From Candidatus Endowatersipora endosymbiont of Watersipora subatra (GTDB taxonomy: Bacteria > Pseudomonadota > Alphaproteobacteria > Rhizobiales > Rhizobiaceae), in contig NZ_OZ032160.1 of assembly GCF_964026585.1 (NCBI RefSeq), forward strand, positions 248,001 through 312,000: a stretch of DNA of 64,000 bases, read 5' to 3'. Each line of letters starts with the position of its first letter. Positions within the stretch are counted from its first letter, which is position 1. The translations under genes were made by a program, and so were the position numbers. This document shows positions 20,264 through 30,756 of this stretch, piece by piece. The notes under the pieces were generated by a model. That model did no database searches. It had not been told where the DNA came from and saw nothing but the letters and a program-made list of their open reading frames with translations.

Positions 20264-21772
20264 ATGGCAGAAATTCTTTCAACTATAACCGGTGAAACAG
20301 GTCTTACTTTCGATGATGTACTGCTTCAGCCAGAATCTTCCAATGTTTTGCCCGCCCAAGTTGATGTCTCAGCCTCTCTGACGAGAGATATTACTCTCAA
20401 TCTACCTATCCTTTCAGCTGCCATGGATACTGTGACCGAATCAAAGATGGCGATTGCCATGGCTCAAGCAGGTGGTTTAGGCATTATCCATCGCAACTTG
20501 ACCTCTGAAGAGCAAGCTGAAGAGGTTAGACATGTCAAAAGGTTTGAATCCGGGATGGTTGTTAATCCTTTGACCATCGGACCTGAAGCCACGTTGCAGG
20601 ATGCATTGAATCTTATGAAGGTCAAAGGGATTTCTGGGATTCCTGTCGTCGAAAATGGTGGAGCGGGCGGTCATCACACAGGAAAATTGATCGGAATACT
20701 AACAAACCGCGATGTCCGTTTTGCATCTGATCCGAATCAAAAGGTTTGCGAACTGATGACGAGTGAAAATCTAATTACCGTGAGCGAAGGTGTAAGTCAG
20801 GAAGACGCTAAACGTCTCTTGCATCATCACCGAATAGAAAAACTACTTGTCGTCGACAACAAAGGATATTGTACAGGGTTAGTTACGGTTAAGGATATTG
20901 AGAAGAGTTATCTCCATCCTAATGCCACTAAGGATGAAAATGGTCGTCTAAGGACAGGGGCCGCAACGACGGTTGATTCATATGGTCTCGAACGGGCTGA
21001 AAGATTAATTGATGCAGGCGTGGATCTATTGGTCATTGATACGGCCCATGGTCATTCACAAATGGTTTTAGATTCTGTGAGAAAAGTAAAGAAAATTTCA
21101 GATTCTGTAAAAATTGCAGCTGGTAACGTTGCTACTGCAGACGGGACTAAGGCATTGATTGACGTTGGTGTTGATGTTGTCAAGATTGGAATAGGCCCGG
21201 GTTCGATTTGTACGACGAGAATGGTTACTGGTGTTGGGGTTCCGCAGTTATCAGCTATCATGTCGGCAGTTGAAATAGCTGAAAAGTTGAACATAGCTGT
21301 TATTGCAGATGGTGGCATAAAATTCTCTGGTGATTTGGCCAAGGCATTAGCTGCTGGAGCTTCGCTTGCGATGGTTGGATCTTTGTTAGCAGGTACAGAT
21401 GAAAGTCCTGGTGATGTTTACCTTCATCAAGGTCGTTCATTTAAATCTTATCGCGGCATGGGATCGGTTGGAGCAATGGCCAGCGGGTCGGCGGATCGCT
21501 ATTTTCAGGATGATGTCAGGGATACGCTAAAACTTGTACCAGAAGGTATCGAAGGTCAGGTGCCTTACAAAGGCCCTGTTAGTGTTGTTTTACATCAGTT
21601 GATTGGTGGCTTGAGGGCGTCTATGGGTTATGTAGGAGGTGCAACATTACAGGAATTTAAAAAACGGGCAAAATTCATAAAAATATCGACAGCTGGATTA
21701 GCTGAAAGTCATGCTCATACAGTGTCAATTACTCGAGAAAGCCCTAATTATTCCGGTCGATCTAGTCGATAA
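20264..21772 (+). CDS. guaB: Inosine-5'-monophosphate dehydrogenase
   Basis: GuaB (502 residues) oxidises IMP to XMP with NAD, the first step from IMP to guanine nucleotides. The barrel opens with [14 protein letters not shown]. Two CBS domains are inserted at about 95-215. The catalytic cysteine is in [20 protein letters not shown] and the flap is near [21 protein letters not shown] lies upstream of the ATG. Confidence 0.97.
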   Translation: MAEILSTITGETGLTFDDVLLQPESSNVLPAQVDVSASLTRDITLNLPILSAAMDTVTESKMAIAMAQAGGLGIIHRNLTSEEQAEEVRHVKRFESGMVVNPLTIGPEATLQDALNLMKVKGISGIPVVENGGAGGHHTGKLIGILTNRDVRFASDPNQKVCELMTSENLITVSEGVSQEDAKRLLHHHRIEKLLVVDNKGYCTGLVTVKDIEKSYLHPNATKDENGRLRTGAATTVDSYGLERAERLIDAGVDLLVIDTAHGHSQMVLDSVRKVKKISDSVKIAAGNVATADGTKALIDVGVDVVKIGIGPGSICTTRMVTGVGVPQLSAIMSAVEIAEKLNIAVIADGGIKFSGDLAKALAAGASLAMVGSLLAGTDESPGDVYLHQGRSFKSYRGMGSVGAMASGSADRYFQDDVRDTLKLVPEGIEGQVPYKGPVSVVLHQLIGGLRASMGYVGGATLQEFKKRAKFIKISTAGLAESHAHTVSITRESPNYSGRSSR

Positions 21773-21840
21773 TTTGAGTCTTGATCTTATGTTATTTATG
21801 AGTTTCTGTCGATTACGGCTTAGCTCATTTCGATCTCATT

Positions 21841-22194
21841 ATGGTTATATCGCGATGTGTATATCGAATGGAAATGAATTCGAACCATTCTAACAAAAAA
21901 AATTCTGCAGACGACAAGGAGCGATTAGATCGACTGAAGACTCTGAAAGAGAATTTGCGTGTCAAAGAAGAAGATTATAATTCTCAAAAAGCTAATAAAG
22001 AGATGGTAGAGATAGCTCCTATCATACGGTTAAGTAGTGAATTCATTGCCAGCGTGATTGTTGGTGCTTTATTAGGATATAGTGTTGATTATTTTTTTAA
22101 AACGAACCCTTGGGGATTGATCTTTTTTTTGGTTCTTGGTTTTGTATCTTCTGTTTTCAACATCATACGCTCTACAGATCTAGCCTCGAAATAA
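21841..22194 (+). CDS. atpI: ATP synthase assembly protein AtpI
   Basis: AtpI is a small membrane protein that helps assemble the c-ring. The translation has a charged N-terminal half and two membrane helices in the last 60 residues (SSEFIASVIVGALLGYSVDYFF and WGLIFFLVLGFVSSVFNII), the usual alphaproteobacterial form with a conserved G/D pattern. The frame opens at 21841, but 21868 or 21874 are equally good starts and none has a clear ribosome binding site. It is the first gene of the F0 cluster. The F1 genes are not in this window, as is normal in this order where F0 and F1 are separate. Confidence 0.85.
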   Translation: MVISRCVYRMEMNSNHSNKKNSADDKERLDRLKTLKENLRVKEEDYNSQKANKEMVEIAPIIRLSSEFIASVIVGALLGYSVDYFFKTNPWGLIFFLVLGFVSSVFNIIRSTDLASK

Positions 22195-22341
22195 CAAACG
22201 GAAGTTCAATCAGAGCATGAGTAAAGAGATTAAGAAAAAAAATAGTTTTTATTATAAAATTTAACTTATGGACTTGAGCTAGTTATGTCTTTTATGCAAG
22301 AATACACTTAGTTTTTGAGTTCTTTGGTTAACCGGTGCCAT

Positions 22342-22388
22342 CTCTTCTCTATTTGAGGAGAGGAATAATGATTTTAATTGCAAGGTGA
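22342..22388 (+). promoter_or_regulatory. Hairpin-sequestered ribosome binding site with 6-codon leader ORF before atpB
   Basis: CTCTTCTC (22342-22349) can pair with GAGGAGAG (22355-22362) across the loop TATTT, giving eight pairs with one G-U. The 3' arm is a strong ribosome binding site. Just after it, ATG at 22368 opens a six-codon frame (M-I-L-I-A-R, stop TGA at 22386-22388). atpB starts eight bases after this stop. The pieces are seen directly; regulation of atpB by leader translation is inference. Confidence 0.45.
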
Positions 22389-22395
22389 TGTCAGC

Positions 22396-23145
22396 TTGGC
22401 AAACGATCCGATCCATCAATTTCAGCTTCATAAGCTTCTTCCTCTCGAAGTAGGAAGCTATGATATTTCATTTACAAATTCCTCACTATTCATGGTAGCG
22501 ACTGTTGGTCTTGCTTCTACCTTTCTGATTGTAACTACTTCGGGGAGAGGGTTAATTCCTGATCGTGCTCAATCCATTTCAGAGATTTGTTATGAGTTTG
22601 TCGCAGGGTTGCTACGCCAAAGTGCAGGATTGGAAGGTATGAGATTCTTTCCCCTGGTGTTCTCGACATTTGTTTTTATTCTTATTGCTAATTTGTTTGG
22701 TATGGTTCCCTATTTTTTTACAGTGACTAGTCATCTCATCGTTACCATTTCACTGGCTTTGATGGTGATGCTAACAGTAATCATTTATGGTTTTTTGCGT
22801 AATGGTCGACGGTTTTTAAGGCTTTTTGTTCCTTCGGGTGTACCTAAAGTACTCATGCCGCTAATTGTATTGATTGAAATTATATCCTTTCTCTCACGTC
22901 CACTGAGTCTTTCCATACGTTTGTTTGCTAACATTCTCGCTGGTCATATTACGTTAAAGGTCTTTTCCGGTTTTGTTGTAACCCTTAGTGCTTTAGGTTT
23001 TGGTGGGATCTTAGGATCTATTGTTCCTTTAGTTTTTACAGTTGCTCTCACTGCTCTCGAGTTCCTAGTTGCTTTTTTGCAGGCTTATGTTTTTTCAATA
23101 TTGACCTGCATGTATCTCAGTGATGCTATACACCCGTCTCACTGA
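22396..23145 (+). CDS. atpB: ATP synthase F0 subunit a
   Basis: Membrane subunit that forms the proton half-channels against the c-ring (249 residues from this start). The essential arginine is in [16 protein letters not shown]. The start is decided by homology: rhizobial AtpB begins M-ANDPIHQF, and here that position is a TTG (22396) followed by ANDPIHQF, with AAGGTG about 9 bases upstream. A longer frame begins at a TTG at 22378. A leader ORF ends just before the start (see 22342-22388). Confidence 0.94.
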   Translation: MANDPIHQFQLHKLLPLEVGSYDISFTNSSLFMVATVGLASTFLIVTTSGRGLIPDRAQSISEICYEFVAGLLRQSAGLEGMRFFPLVFSTFVFILIANLFGMVPYFFTVTSHLIVTISLALMVMLTVIIYGFLRNGRRFLRLFVPSGVPKVLMPLIVLIEIISFLSRPLSLSIRLFANILAGHITLKVFSGFVVTLSALGFGGILGSIVPLVFTVALTALEFLVAFLQAYVFSILTCMYLSDAIHPSH

Positions 23146-23192
23146 CGATGTAGTTTTTGACACATTAATCCAGATTATACAGGAGAATTAAA

Positions 23193-23429
23193 ATGGAAGA
23201 TGCAATCATGAATGCAGGGAAGTATGTTGGGGCTGGTTTTGCATGTATAGGAATGGCAGGTTCAGGTGCCGGCTTAGGTCACTTGTTTGGTCATTTTCTC
23301 TCAGGGGCGCTTCGGAATCCTTCAGCTGCTGATGCTCAATTCGGTCGGTTGATTTTCGGATTCGCTGTAACAGAAGCTCTTGGTATATTCTCATTACTTA
23401 TTGCTCTTCTTTTGCTCTTTGCTGTTTAA
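23193..23429 (+). CDS. atpE: ATP synthase F0 subunit c
   Basis: Rotor-ring proteolipid of 78 residues with two transmembrane helices. The polar loop is ALRNPSAA, and the proton-carrying acidic residue is the glutamate in [18 protein letters not shown]. The first helix has the small-residue GxGxG packing ([14 protein letters not shown]). AGGAGAA lies 7-10 bases before the ATG. Confidence 0.96.
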   Translation: MEDAIMNAGKYVGAGFACIGMAGSGAGLGHLFGHFLSGALRNPSAADAQFGRLIFGFAVTEALGIFSLLIALLLLFAV

Positions 23430-23464
23430 TATAAATATAGAATAGATCGTGGGTCTCTTATCCT

Positions 23465-24028
23465 ATGTCTTCAGAGATAAATAATACTGAGTCTATCAGC
23501 CTCGCTCAGCATGATAGGGAGAAGGAGGCCTTTCCTCCTTTTGATTCTTCCACTTTTCCCTCTCAGTTATTATGGCTTCTCATCACTTTCAGTCTTTTCT
23601 ATTATCTAATGTCCAAAGTCGCTCTGCCGCGTATTTCTTCTATTCTTGAAATGAGGGGTGATCGTATTGCTGAGGACTTGGATGCAGCTCACCGCTTTAA
23701 AACTGAATCTGATGACGCTCTTGCAGCCTATGAGCAGGAGTTATCTGATGCTCGATTACATGCCCATAATATTAATCGGGACATTCATGAGAGGGCTAAG
23801 AATGAGATAGAAGCTAAACTGCTACTTGTTGAGGATAATCTTACAAAAAAGATTGGTGATTCCGAGATTCACCTTACTAAAATTAAAGCCTCTGCCATGA
23901 GTGAGATTGGATTAATTTCTGAAGACGTTGTTCAATTGATTCTCTCTCAATTCTTAAGCACAAACACATCGATCGATAAAGCAGAAATTTCTTCTGCTGT
24001 TGCAGCGGTCAGTAAGGCAAGATCATGA
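23465..24028 (+). CDS. atpF': ATP synthase F0 subunit b'
   Basis: The b' stator subunit (187 residues), one of two unlike b-type subunits that form the peripheral stalk in alphaproteobacteria. A roughly 30-residue polar leader precedes a membrane helix (about 37-55, LLWLLITFSLFYYLMSKVAL). A long, mostly helical and charged region follows, as in b-type stalks. It comes directly before the second b gene, with stop and start overlapping as ATGA. Confidence 0.92.
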   Translation: MSSEINNTESISLAQHDREKEAFPPFDSSTFPSQLLWLLITFSLFYYLMSKVALPRISSILEMRGDRIAEDLDAAHRFKTESDDALAAYEQELSDARLHAHNINRDIHERAKNEIEAKLLLVEDNLTKKIGDSEIHLTKIKASAMSEIGLISEDVVQLILSQFLSTNTSIDKAEISSAVAAVSKARS

Positions 24029-24516
24029 ATATGGATGCAACCTTTTGGGCTACGGTTTCTCTTATCCTTTTTATATTAATTGTGATGTACATGAAGATCC
24101 CAGAAAAGATCCTCAAGTATCTAGATCATCGATCCGCCAGAATTCTTAAAGATATTGAAGAAGCTCGTCATCTTCGTGAGGAAGCACAGCAATTACTAGC
24201 CGAATATCAGCGGAAACGTAAGGAAGCACAATATGAAGTTGAAGTTATTCTTTCTGCAGCAAAACGTGAAGCTACCATCTTAGCTGAAGAGGCTGAGAAG
24301 AAAACTCTAGAGTATATTGCTAGACGGACATCTCTTGCTGAGAAGAAAATTGCGCAAGCAGAGGACCAGATCCTAGCAGATATTAAATTAATGGCTATTG
24401 ATATTGCTATGGAAGCATCAGAGAGAATCATTTCTCATAAAATAAAGGATAAAGAAGCTGATGATTTGTTCAACAAGAATCTCCTTGAACTGGAATCTTC
24501 AATATCAATGACTTAA
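24025..24516 (+). CDS. atpF: ATP synthase F0 subunit b
   Basis: The b subunit of the peripheral stalk (163 residues). An N-terminal membrane helix (about 7-24, WATVSLILFILIVMYM) is followed by a long charged coiled coil rich in A, E, K and R. The ATG overlaps the TGA of the b' gene. At its 3' end the stop TAA lies inside a TTAA shared with the stop of the converging rnhB gene. Confidence 0.94.
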   Translation: MNMDATFWATVSLILFILIVMYMKIPEKILKYLDHRSARILKDIEEARHLREEAQQLLAEYQRKRKEAQYEVEVILSAAKREATILAEEAEKKTLEYIARRTSLAEKKIAQAEDQILADIKLMAIDIAMEASERIISHKIKDKEADDLFNKNLLELESSISMT

Positions 24517-25142
24517 ACTAAACTGCATGATTGGATTGCTTTCATAATCGGTATAAAAGAATATCGGTGAATAGGACAGGGCCCTTTTTCTTTAAGCCTC
24601 TTTAAGTGTTCCTTTGTTCCGTACCCCTTGTTCTTATGAAAGAGATAGTCAGGATAAAGTTTTCCTACGGCTATCATTAGTTGATCTCTAGTCACTTTAG
24701 CAATAATCGATGCTGCTGAGATAGATAGGGATTTAGCATCACCTTTGATGAGTACAGTTGATTCACACACCAAATCATGAGGTACACTGTTTCCATCAAT
24801 GAGCGCATATTCTGGCCTGAGAGCCAAACTCTTAACTGCATTTGCTATCGTAATCAGAGATGCAGAGTGGATATTTATAGTGTCTATTGTTCTACTACTA
24901 AGTGATGAGACAGAAATTGAGAGAGCGGTATCCATGATAGCTTGATAAAGATTTTCCCGCCGACGAGGGCATAGCTTTTTGGAATCATTAAGACCTTCTG
25001 GGATATTGGTTGGATTTAAAATGACGGCCGCACTCACAACTGGGCCAGCGAGAGATCCTCTCCCTGCTTCATCGACACCGCAAACAGGACTCTTTCCTTT
25101 ATTGATAATCTTTTTTTCAAAATAAAAATCGGGACTAGACAT
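24513..25142 (-). CDS. rnhB: Ribonuclease HII
   Basis: RNase HII removes RNA from RNA-DNA hybrids and single ribonucleotides from DNA. The acidic site residues are seen in VCGVDEAGRGSLAGP (D and E), YALIDGN (D) and KGDAKSLSISAASIIAKVTRD (D), and the GRG lysine/arginine pattern that recognises the junction ribonucleotide is intact. I use the ATG at 25142 (209 residues, normal size). The frame stays open to 25367, but that would overlap polA and add a non-family extension. rnhB after the F0 genes is a rhizobial arrangement, here on the opposite strand, overlapping atpF by four bases. Confidence 0.94.
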   Translation of the reverse strand: MSSPDFYFEKKIINKGKSPVCGVDEAGRGSLAGPVVSAAVILNPTNIPEGLNDSKKLCPRRRENLYQAIMDTALSISVSSLSSRTIDTINIHSASLITIANAVKSLALRPEYALIDGNSVPHDLVCESTVLIKGDAKSLSISAASIIAKVTRDQLMIAVGKLYPDYLFHKNKGYGTKEHLKRLKEKGPCPIHRYSFIPIMKAIQSCSLV

Positions 25143-25263
25143 AAAAAGATTTCCAAGAAAAAGACAAAGAAGAAAATTATCATACATAACAGGTCTTTTC
25201 CAGAAGATAAAATTGAAATGATAATTTTCCTCATAATCTATAATTAAGGAAAAGGTCAGAAAA

Positions 25264-28083
25264 CTAGTGAGCTTCAGCCCAATTTTTAGCAGCTTTAGCA
25301 TCGACAAGTAGGGGGACTTTAAGTCTAAGGATAGGCATCGGTGCATTTTCCATAATGGAACAAACAACTTTTATCGTGGATTCGACTTCTAGGTTTGGTA
25401 CTTCAAAAATTAATTCATCATGGACTTGAAGAAGCATTTCTGCTTTTAGATTTTTGGATATTAGTGCTGTCTCCATTTTAACCATGGCTCGACGGATAAT
25501 GTCAGCAGCACTACTCTGAATGGGAGCATTGATCGCAGCACGTTCATTCAAAGTCCGTATATGCGCATTGGATGATTGGATTTCTGGATAATGGATCCTT
25601 CGCCCAAAAATATTTTCCACATAACCATGCTCTCGGCAAAACGATTTTGTATCTTCTATATAAGCTTGAATTCCTGGAAACCGCTTAAAATACATTTTTA
25701 TATAATCAGAAGCTTCGGAATAAGAAATGTTAAGATTATTAGCTAACCCAAAGGCAGAAATACCGTAAATAATACCGAAATTGATAGCCTTCGCTTGCCG
25801 GCGTATCATTGGATCCATTTTATCTATAGGGACATTGAAGATTTCGCTAGCTATCATGGCATGAACATCCACTCCATCTAGGAAAGCCTGTTTTAATCGT
25901 GTGATATTACCTATGTGAGCTAGTATACGTAATTCAATCTGGCTATAGTCTGCCGATATTAACTTGTTTCCTCGACCTGAAACAAATGCACGACGTATTT
26001 TTCGTCCTTCTTTGGTACGGATGGGTATGTTTTGTAAGTTAGGTTCTGAGGATGCCAGCCGTCCTGTCATAGTGGAAGCCATAGAATAAGATGTATGAAC
26101 TCGTTGGGTCCTTGGATTTATGTAATTAAGTAATCCATCGACATAGGTTGATTTAAGTTTTGTTAGTTTCCGCCACTCAATAATGCGGGAAGGAAGATCA
26201 TAACCCGCTTCAGAAAGACTCTCTAGAACTCTAGAAGATGTAGACCATTGCCCAGTTTTTGTTTTTTGTAGACTTGGAAGTTTTAGATTGACGAACAGAA
26301 TTTTACTGATTTGTTTTGAAGAGCTAAGATTAAAAATCATACCAGCCTTTTCGTAGATTTCATCTTCTAAATTTTTTATCTTTTCTGCTAGCTCACCCGA
26401 GAAACGTAATAAGATTTTCTGATCAACACAAATTCCTAACTTCTCCATATGACCAAGAACGTTAACTAATGGATGTTCAAAGCAATCGTAAATTTTAGAA
26501 AAATTCTCTTGCGAAAGCCTGCTTTTCAAAATCAGCCACAAACGCAATGTTAAATCAGCATTTTCAGCTGCATAGATTGTTGCCTTATCTATCGGAACTT
26601 GATCAAAAGTTAATAATGAACGGCCCTTACCAACTATATCCTTGAAAGAAATCGGTGTATGGCTAAGCAAACTTTTTGATAAAGACTCTATACTATGTTC
26701 AGATCGCCCTGCATCTAGAACATAAGACAATAACATGATATCATCAAATGGAGATACTATGATTCCATAACGTGATAGTAAAATCCAATCGTCTTTAATG
26801 TTTTGAGCTATTTTCAAAACACGAGGTGATTCTAAAAGTGGCTTTAAAAGAGCTATCGCTTTTCTCATAGGAATCTGGTGTGATTCAAGCTTGTTTTCTT
26901 TTCTTTTGTTATGAGTTAAAGGAATATAACAGGCTCTTCCTGGTGTAGTAGATAGTGATAATCCAACCAGAACAGCATGCATAGCATCTGAAGAATTTGT
27001 CTCTGTATCGAGGGACACAATCCCCCTATTTTCTGCCTCGTTAATCCAGAGTTTGAGTCTGTTCTCATTACAGATTGTTTCATAAGTTTGAGTCTCAACA
27101 GATAAAGAGGCCATTTTATCTGGAGATAGGAAAAAATTACCATTTTCTCTAGGATTAAAAAAATGATCACGAGGCATAATGATAGATTCATCAACATTCA
27201 TAGCTTTTGCTACACGCTTGGTCAATGTATTAAGTTCTATGTCTTTGAGAAATGAAATAAGCTTAGGAGGATCGATGGGGTGAAGGATGAGAGTCTCCAA
27301 AGAAGAATCTAATGGCGTATTGATGTTCAGTGTCACTAATTTTTTTGAAAGACGTGCAAGGTTCGAAAACCTCATCAGATTTTCACGACGTTTCTTCTGT
27401 TTGATTTCACTGGCTCGTTCTAGAATCTCTTCTAAAGAGTTATACTTTTTTAATAATTGAGCAGCTATTTTCAAACCAATTCCTGGAACTCCAGGTATAT
27501 TGTCACTTGAATCACCTGCTAAAGCCTGAAGATCGATAAATTTTTCTGGGCCAACACTAAATCGTTCTACCACCTCATTATAACCAATATGGAGACCTTT
27601 GATAGCATCGAATATAGTGACATGAGGTCCGACAAGCTGCATAAAGTCTTTATCTGAGGAAATAATAGTCAGATGACCACCTATTTCTGATACCTGTTTT
27701 GCATAAGTGGCAATGATATCGTCAGCCTCATAACCATCTTTCTCTATATAGGGGATATTAAAAGCTTCGGTTGCTTTTCGTATGAGCTGAAATTGAGATC
27801 TTAAATCTTCTGGGGGTGAATCACGTTTAGACTTATAATCAGAATATATCTGATTTCTAAATGTGGTGGCTGAATGATCAAAAATCACTGCGAAGTGAGA
27901 TGGAATAATACCTAGAGATTTATGATGAACATCACTTAGTAATTTCCACAACATATTGCAAAATCCTGATACAGCACCAGTTGGCAATCCATCAGATTGA
28001 CGTGTAAGGGGAGGCATAGCGTGGTAAGCTCTAAAGATATAAGAAGATCCATCAACTAAAAAAAGATGATCACCGTATTGCAT
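25264..28083 (-). CDS. polA: DNA polymerase I
   Basis: Full-length polymerase I (939 residues) for Okazaki fragment processing and repair. The 5'-3' nuclease domain (about 1-290) begins LFLVDGSSYIFRAYHAMPP and has [13 protein letters not shown] and LAGDSSDNIPGVPGIGLKIA. The proofreading domain (about 350-540) keeps its acidic residues in SLDTETNSSD and in YAAENADLTLRLW, so 3'-5' exonuclease activity is probably retained. The polymerase domain has SADYSQIELRILAHI, RRQAKAINFGIIYG and LQVHDELIFEVP. Confidence 0.97.
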   Translation of the reverse strand: MQYGDHLFLVDGSSYIFRAYHAMPPLTRQSDGLPTGAVSGFCNMLWKLLSDVHHKSLGIIPSHFAVIFDHSATTFRNQIYSDYKSKRDSPPEDLRSQFQLIRKATEAFNIPYIEKDGYEADDIIATYAKQVSEIGGHLTIISSDKDFMQLVGPHVTIFDAIKGLHIGYNEVVERFSVGPEKFIDLQALAGDSSDNIPGVPGIGLKIAAQLLKKYNSLEEILERASEIKQKKRRENLMRFSNLARLSKKLVTLNINTPLDSSLETLILHPIDPPKLISFLKDIELNTLTKRVAKAMNVDESIIMPRDHFFNPRENGNFFLSPDKMASLSVETQTYETICNENRLKLWINEAENRGIVSLDTETNSSDAMHAVLVGLSLSTTPGRACYIPLTHNKRKENKLESHQIPMRKAIALLKPLLESPRVLKIAQNIKDDWILLSRYGIIVSPFDDIMLLSYVLDAGRSEHSIESLSKSLLSHTPISFKDIVGKGRSLLTFDQVPIDKATIYAAENADLTLRLWLILKSRLSQENFSKIYDCFEHPLVNVLGHMEKLGICVDQKILLRFSGELAEKIKNLEDEIYEKAGMIFNLSSSKQISKILFVNLKLPSLQKTKTGQWSTSSRVLESLSEAGYDLPSRIIEWRKLTKLKSTYVDGLLNYINPRTQRVHTSYSMASTMTGRLASSEPNLQNIPIRTKEGRKIRRAFVSGRGNKLISADYSQIELRILAHIGNITRLKQAFLDGVDVHAMIASEIFNVPIDKMDPMIRRQAKAINFGIIYGISAFGLANNLNISYSEASDYIKMYFKRFPGIQAYIEDTKSFCREHGYVENIFGRRIHYPEIQSSNAHIRTLNERAAINAPIQSSAADIIRRAMVKMETALISKNLKAEMLLQVHDELIFEVPNLEVESTIKVVCSIMENAPMPILRLKVPLLVDAKAAKNWAEAH

Positions 28084-28259
28084 TATGCATCCCAGTAAAA
28101 TCTTTTGAAGACCGTAGATTCATGCACTCTCTTTAAATGTGAGTTCGGAGAACTCGCTTTTCAACGAGAAAAGACCCCTATGTTACCATATTAAATCGTT
28201 AAGTTTCATGACTAGTTGCGCGAAGAGAAATGGACTCAAGAGCAATCAATATATTAGGC

Positions 28260-29858
28260 TTATATTTTAGGAGCAGCATTCCTAATACTCTGGTCTACAT
28301 GATCATTAAATTTGTTAAAATTATCAATAAACATACTTACCAGCTTTTGAGCTTGTTCATCGTAAGCTAACCTACTAGGCCATGTTTCGCGTGGACTCAA
28401 AAAAGATTGATCAATATCTTTTGCTACTAAGGGAACTTCAAAAGAAAAGTGATTATCAATCCTCATTTGAGCTTCTGCCAAAGAAGAATCTAAAACACTC
28501 TTGAGTAAAGCATGTGTTGCTTTGATTGGTATACGGTAACCTTCACCATAAGCACCACCTGTCCAACCGGTATTAACGAGCCAGCATGTTGCTTTATGCT
28601 GACTGATTTTTTCACGCAGAAGATTTCCATAAACGATTGGATGACGTGGCATAAAAGGGGCCCCAAAGCATGTAGAAAAAGTTGCCTGAACACCGAAAAT
28701 CCCTTTTTCGGTACCTGCAACCTTTGCCGTATATCCAGAAAGGAAGTGATAAATTGCTTGTTCTGGTGTTAATCTAGCAATCGGCGGCAAAACGCCAAAA
28801 GCATCTGCTGTTAACATAATAACGTTCTTCGGGTGTGATGCTTTTCCTGTATGAGAAGCGTTGATGATATAGTGAAGCGGGTAGGCAATACGGGTATTTT
28901 CGGTTAGAGAACCATCATCAAAATCTGGCTTAGCTGTTTGGGGATCAAGAATAACATTTTCAAATATGGATCCCCAACGCTGGGTAGTTGAATATATTTC
29001 TGGCTCAGCTGTTTCAGAGAGGTGGATCGTTTTAGCATAACAACCACCTTCAAAATTAAAGATACCATGATTAGACCAGCCATGTTCATCATCGCCTATG
29101 AGAGTGCGGGATACATCAGATGATAAAGTTGTCTTACCTGTCCCGGAAAGGCCAAAAAAAAGAGCCGAATCCCCCTCGCAACCTACATTAGCAGAGCAGT
29201 GCATCGGCATAATCCCCTTTTCGGGTAAGAAATAGTTTAAAAATCCAAAGATAGATTTTTTAATTTCGCCAGCATATTCAGTTCCTCCGATCAAAACAAG
29301 ATTGCGCTTAAGATTAATGACAATAATCGTCCCAGAACGACATCCATGGCGCAGAGGATCCGCCTGAAAACTGGGTAAATTGATGACGGTCATGTCAGGC
29401 ATATAATTTTCTAATTCTCTCAAATCAGGACGACGTAGCAAATGACGAATAAATAGAGCATGCCAGGCAAGTTCCACATAGACCCGTGTGGAAATACGAT
29501 ACCTTTCATCCGCCCCGCCATAAAGATCTTGTACACAAAGATTCCGGCCACGTGCATGTTTCAGAAAATCTTTCAGAAGGATATCAAAATGAACTTCCGA
29601 GATTTGCTGATGATTATCCCACCAGACCGTATTTTCTGTCTCGCTATCACGAACAATATATTTGTCTGTAGCAGAGCGACCCGTGTATCTTCCTGTGGTT
29701 ACAGATAATGGACCAGTTGCAGACTGAACTCCTTCACCACGGATAAGAGCAAGTCGATAAAGCGCACGCTCATCGTCGTTCCATCGAATCTCGTTGATGT
29801 CGTGTAGACCAAGTGTCTCAGGCCCACAACTTTCATTACGAAGTCCAGATTGTATCAC
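28260..29858 (-). CDS. pckA: Phosphoenolpyruvate carboxykinase (ATP)
   Basis: PckA (532 residues) converts oxaloacetate and ATP to PEP, the entry step of gluconeogenesis. The kinase-1a P-loop is [13 protein letters not shown], the metal/ATP site is LIGDDEHGW, and the substrate loop starts [20 protein letters not shown]. The start is a GTG at 29858 with AAAGGGA about 8 bases upstream. In many rhizobia pckA is divergent from chvI/chvG; here it is flanked by polA and cycM. Confidence 0.96.
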   Translation of the reverse strand: MIQSGLRNESCGPETLGLHDINEIRWNDDERALYRLALIRGEGVQSATGPLSVTTGRYTGRSATDKYIVRDSETENTVWWDNHQQISEVHFDILLKDFLKHARGRNLCVQDLYGGADERYRISTRVYVELAWHALFIRHLLRRPDLRELENYMPDMTVINLPSFQADPLRHGCRSGTIIVINLKRNLVLIGGTEYAGEIKKSIFGFLNYFLPEKGIMPMHCSANVGCEGDSALFFGLSGTGKTTLSSDVSRTLIGDDEHGWSNHGIFNFEGGCYAKTIHLSETAEPEIYSTTQRWGSIFENVILDPQTAKPDFDDGSLTENTRIAYPLHYIINASHTGKASHPKNVIMLTADAFGVLPPIARLTPEQAIYHFLSGYTAKVAGTEKGIFGVQATFSTCFGAPFMPRHPIVYGNLLREKISQHKATCWLVNTGWTGGAYGEGYRIPIKATHALLKSVLDSSLAEAQMRIDNHFSFEVPLVAKDIDQSFLSPRETWPSRLAYDEQAQKLVSMFIDNFNKFNDHVDQSIRNAAPKI

Positions 29859-30201
29859 AGCTGCATCCCTTTTTGTAAATTAATCGGGCCTATTTATTTT
29901 TCGAAATGTTTTAATACTCAGAAAACTATGGGATGGACACTATTCGGACCTCTAGCTCATGACAAGATATTGTTAGTTAATCGGTTGAATAACAAATAAA
30001 AAGATAGGCTTCTATATTTTTCAGATTTTAAGCGGTTAACCGTCAATAACTGAATGATCATTCTTCCCTTTTTGGAATCGTTGTATAGAGATATCATTTG
30101 CATGTAGGGGACTATAGATCCATGAAAAACTACTCATCAGTAAGATGATAGGAGAGTCGATCTTGATCACTAGAGAAAAGGTGAGAGGAAAATCTAAACT
30201 C
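29859..30201. other. 343-base gap between pckA and cycM
   Basis: Holds the pckA upstream region (minus strand) and the region after cycM. I see no gene or RNA. The palindrome CGGTTAACCG at about 30031-30040 is the only tidy short inverted sequence and could be chance. Confidence 0.4.
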
Positions 30202-30756
30202 TCATTTAGCGGGCAATGGGGTTGGATTATCAGATAATGAACGAATATAAGCAATCAGAGCTGCACGCTCGCTGGTTTTCTTCAGGCCAGCAAATCCCAT
30301 GGATGTACCTTTAACGATTGCTTTGGGTTTGAATAAAAATTTATTCAACTCATCATAGGTCCACATTTTACCCCTCGCATAGTCTTTCATAGCGTTAGAG
30401 TAACGGAAATCATCAACCGATCCTATTGGGCGCCCAAGAACACCATAAAGAGCTGGACCAACTTTATTTTTAGCCCCTTTTTCAAAATTATGGCATGCAA
30501 GACATTTTTTCATTACTTTTTGACCTGTTCCTAAATCTGCAGAGGCAATCAACGGAGAAACGGTCTCCACTTCAATAGCAAGTTTTTTCTGTTTTTTTTC
30601 ATGACCGTGACTGGGGTTATCTGTTGCTATAATAAAACCGACTCTATCAGGTTGATCAATATGATAGAGATTTTCAGAAAAAAAATTCAGACCTAGCACT
30701 AAAAAAGCCATCGACAGCAAGGCGCCAAAGATTTTATTCCACTCAAACGAGTCCAT
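30202..30756 (-). CDS. cycM: Membrane-anchored cytochrome c (CycM type)
   Basis: A mono-haem class I cytochrome c held in the inner membrane by an uncleaved N-terminal helix (about 6-26, KIFGALLSMAFLVLGLNFF). It carries electrons from the bc1 complex to the terminal oxidase. The haem site is CLACH, and the axial methionine is in KGTSMGFAGLK. Length is 184 residues, as for rhizobial CycM. Its divergent neighbour kdsB is the usual rhizobial partner. Confidence 0.92.
   Translation of the reverse strand: MDSFEWNKIFGALLSMAFLVLGLNFFSENLYHIDQPDRVGFIIATDNPSHGHEKKQKKLAIEVETVSPLIASADLGTGQKVMKKCLACHNFEKGAKNKVGPALYGVLGRPIGSVDDFRYSNAMKDYARGKMWTYDELNKFLFKPKAIVKGTSMGFAGLKKTSERAALIAYIRSLSDNPTPLPAK

Noticed and set aside
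25143..25367. Long N-terminal extension of rnhB
   Set aside because: It overlaps the polA 3' end and adds about 75 residues absent from the family; the ATG at 25142 gives a normal-sized enzyme.
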